A stretch of DNA of 33,739 nucleotides from Lewinellaceae bacterium (GTDB lineage Bacteria > Bacteroidota > Bacteroidia > Chitinophagales > Saprospiraceae), in contig JAHELJ010000039.1 of NCBI GenBank assembly GCA_024644235.1, positions 1-33,739 on the forward strand. The letters are read 5' to 3'. This document shows positions 33,417 to 33,739 of the stretch, piece by piece; the stretch's first letter is position 1; every line of letters starts with the position of its first letter. The position numbers and the translations under genes were made by a program. Under the pieces are notes generated by a model. The model did not search any database and had not been told where the DNA came from. It saw only the letters and a program-made list of their open reading frames with translations.

Positions 33417-33739
33417 TTAGGCCAGGATATCGTTGACCACATGCCCATGGACATCGGTGAGACGAAATCTTCTTCCCTGATACTTGTATGTGAATCGCTC
33501 ATGATCCACACCCATCAGGTGCAGGAGGGTAGCCTGAAAGTCATGGACATGGACTGGATTTTGCACAATGTTGTAGCCAAATTCATCCGTTTCCCCATAA
33601 GTAAAACCCTTCTTTACACCGGCACCAGCCATCCAAATCGTAAAGCAACGAGGGTGATGGTCCCGACCATAATTGTCTTTTTCGAGTTTGCCCTGTGAAT
33701 AGCATCCACGTCCAAATTCGCCTCCCCAGATTACCAGGG
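33417..33739 (-). CDS. DUF1501 (sulfatase-like) protein, C-terminal part
   Basis: The frame is open to the window edge and reads [21 protein letters not shown], then [20 protein letters not shown], then [21 protein letters not shown], ending [20 protein letters not shown]. This is the distinctive end of DUF1501 proteins, an alkaline-phosphatase/sulfatase-fold family frequent in Planctomycetes and in some Bacteroidota. It usually travels with DUF1553/DUF1549 (PSD-type) cytochrome-like proteins, which should lie just upstream of this gene, outside the window. About 107 C-terminal residues are present. The internal ATG at 33632 is not a start. Substrate unknown. Confidence 0.88.
   Translation of the reverse strand, partial: LVIWGGEFGRGCYSQGKLEKDNYGRDHHPRCFTIWMAGAGVKKGFTYGETDEFGYNIVQNPVHVHDFQATLLHLMGVDHERFTYKYQGRRFRLTDVHGHVVNDILA

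Noticed and set aside
33417-33632. Stand-alone 71-residue protein
   Set aside because: The frame continues upstream to the window edge with clear DUF1501 similarity, so this is only the end of a larger gene.

Overview
The window is chromosomal DNA from a member of the Bacteroidota, possibly a Saprospiria/Lewinella-like lineage (the class is a guess; the phylum is well supported). Supporting signs are a protein with a C-terminal gliding-motility/type IX secretion sorting domain, DUF4230, a long 1102-residue SecA, TANNTTTG-type -7 promoter elements, start codons without Shine-Dalgarno sequences, a SPOR-RodA-Tgt-LptG gene order, and a DUF1501 protein. Genes are tightly packed, with many ATGA/TAATG overlaps and several convergent pairs whose stop codons overlap. 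I saw no transposase, phage gene, CRISPR array, tRNA or rRNA.

Layout: (1) 1-4224, plus strand: histidine utilisation, with the 3' end of hutH followed by hutU, hutI and hutG. (2) 4214-4771, minus: ruvC, then a roughly 400-base gap containing one strong hairpin. (3) 5169-8488, plus: a DUF3108 protein, a DUF4230 protein, a single-domain rhodanese and a POT-family peptide transporter. (4) 8491-12560: a SRAP/YedK DNA-repair protein, an unknown secreted protein, a metallophosphoesterase, an HtrA protease and an ECF sigma factor. (5) 20106-12742, minus: a five-gene operon secA, SPOR protein, rodA, tgt, LptF/LptG permease. (6) 20277-22007, plus: a T9SS type B cargo protein. (7) 31016-22037, minus: a PP2C phosphatase, a TM2/TPR/SHOCT protein, a CBS protein, a small Omp85 protein, NAD kinase and a TPR-membrane protein, followed by the sulfur operon cysM-mec-cysO-moeZ. 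(8) 31088-32218, plus: a glycosyltransferase resembling the animal tRNA-queuosine mannosyltransferase. (9) 33303 to the end, minus: a two-domain fasciclin lipoprotein and the 3' end of a DUF1501 gene.

The most notable find lies between 24921 and 25172, in front of cysM. Two short ORFs follow one another in the transcribed direction, MKKEIQDLICCCCCMRN and MKKMKKRNTCCCFCCPLTS. Each carries five cysteine codons in a run of five or six codons, each is followed by a rho-independent terminator, and each has a perfect 8-9 bp antiterminator pairing that would compete with that terminator. In both units the last Cys codon lies exactly 12 nt from the antiterminator arm, and a ribosome at the stop codon would cover that arm. 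This is the design of a classical amino-acid attenuator, present twice in series, reading cysteine supply.

The operon it controls encodes a complete protein-thiocarboxylate cysteine pathway of the kind known from Mycobacterium: MoeZ activates and sulfurates CysO at its C-terminal Gly-Gly, CysM builds cysteine on the CysO thiocarboxylate, and the JAMM protease Mec releases it. Regulation and pathway therefore point to the same amino acid. A second theme is queuosine: Tgt (lacking the usual zinc cysteines) and a QTMAN-like mannosyltransferase are both present, suggesting a bacterial mannosyl-queuosine or related tRNA modification.
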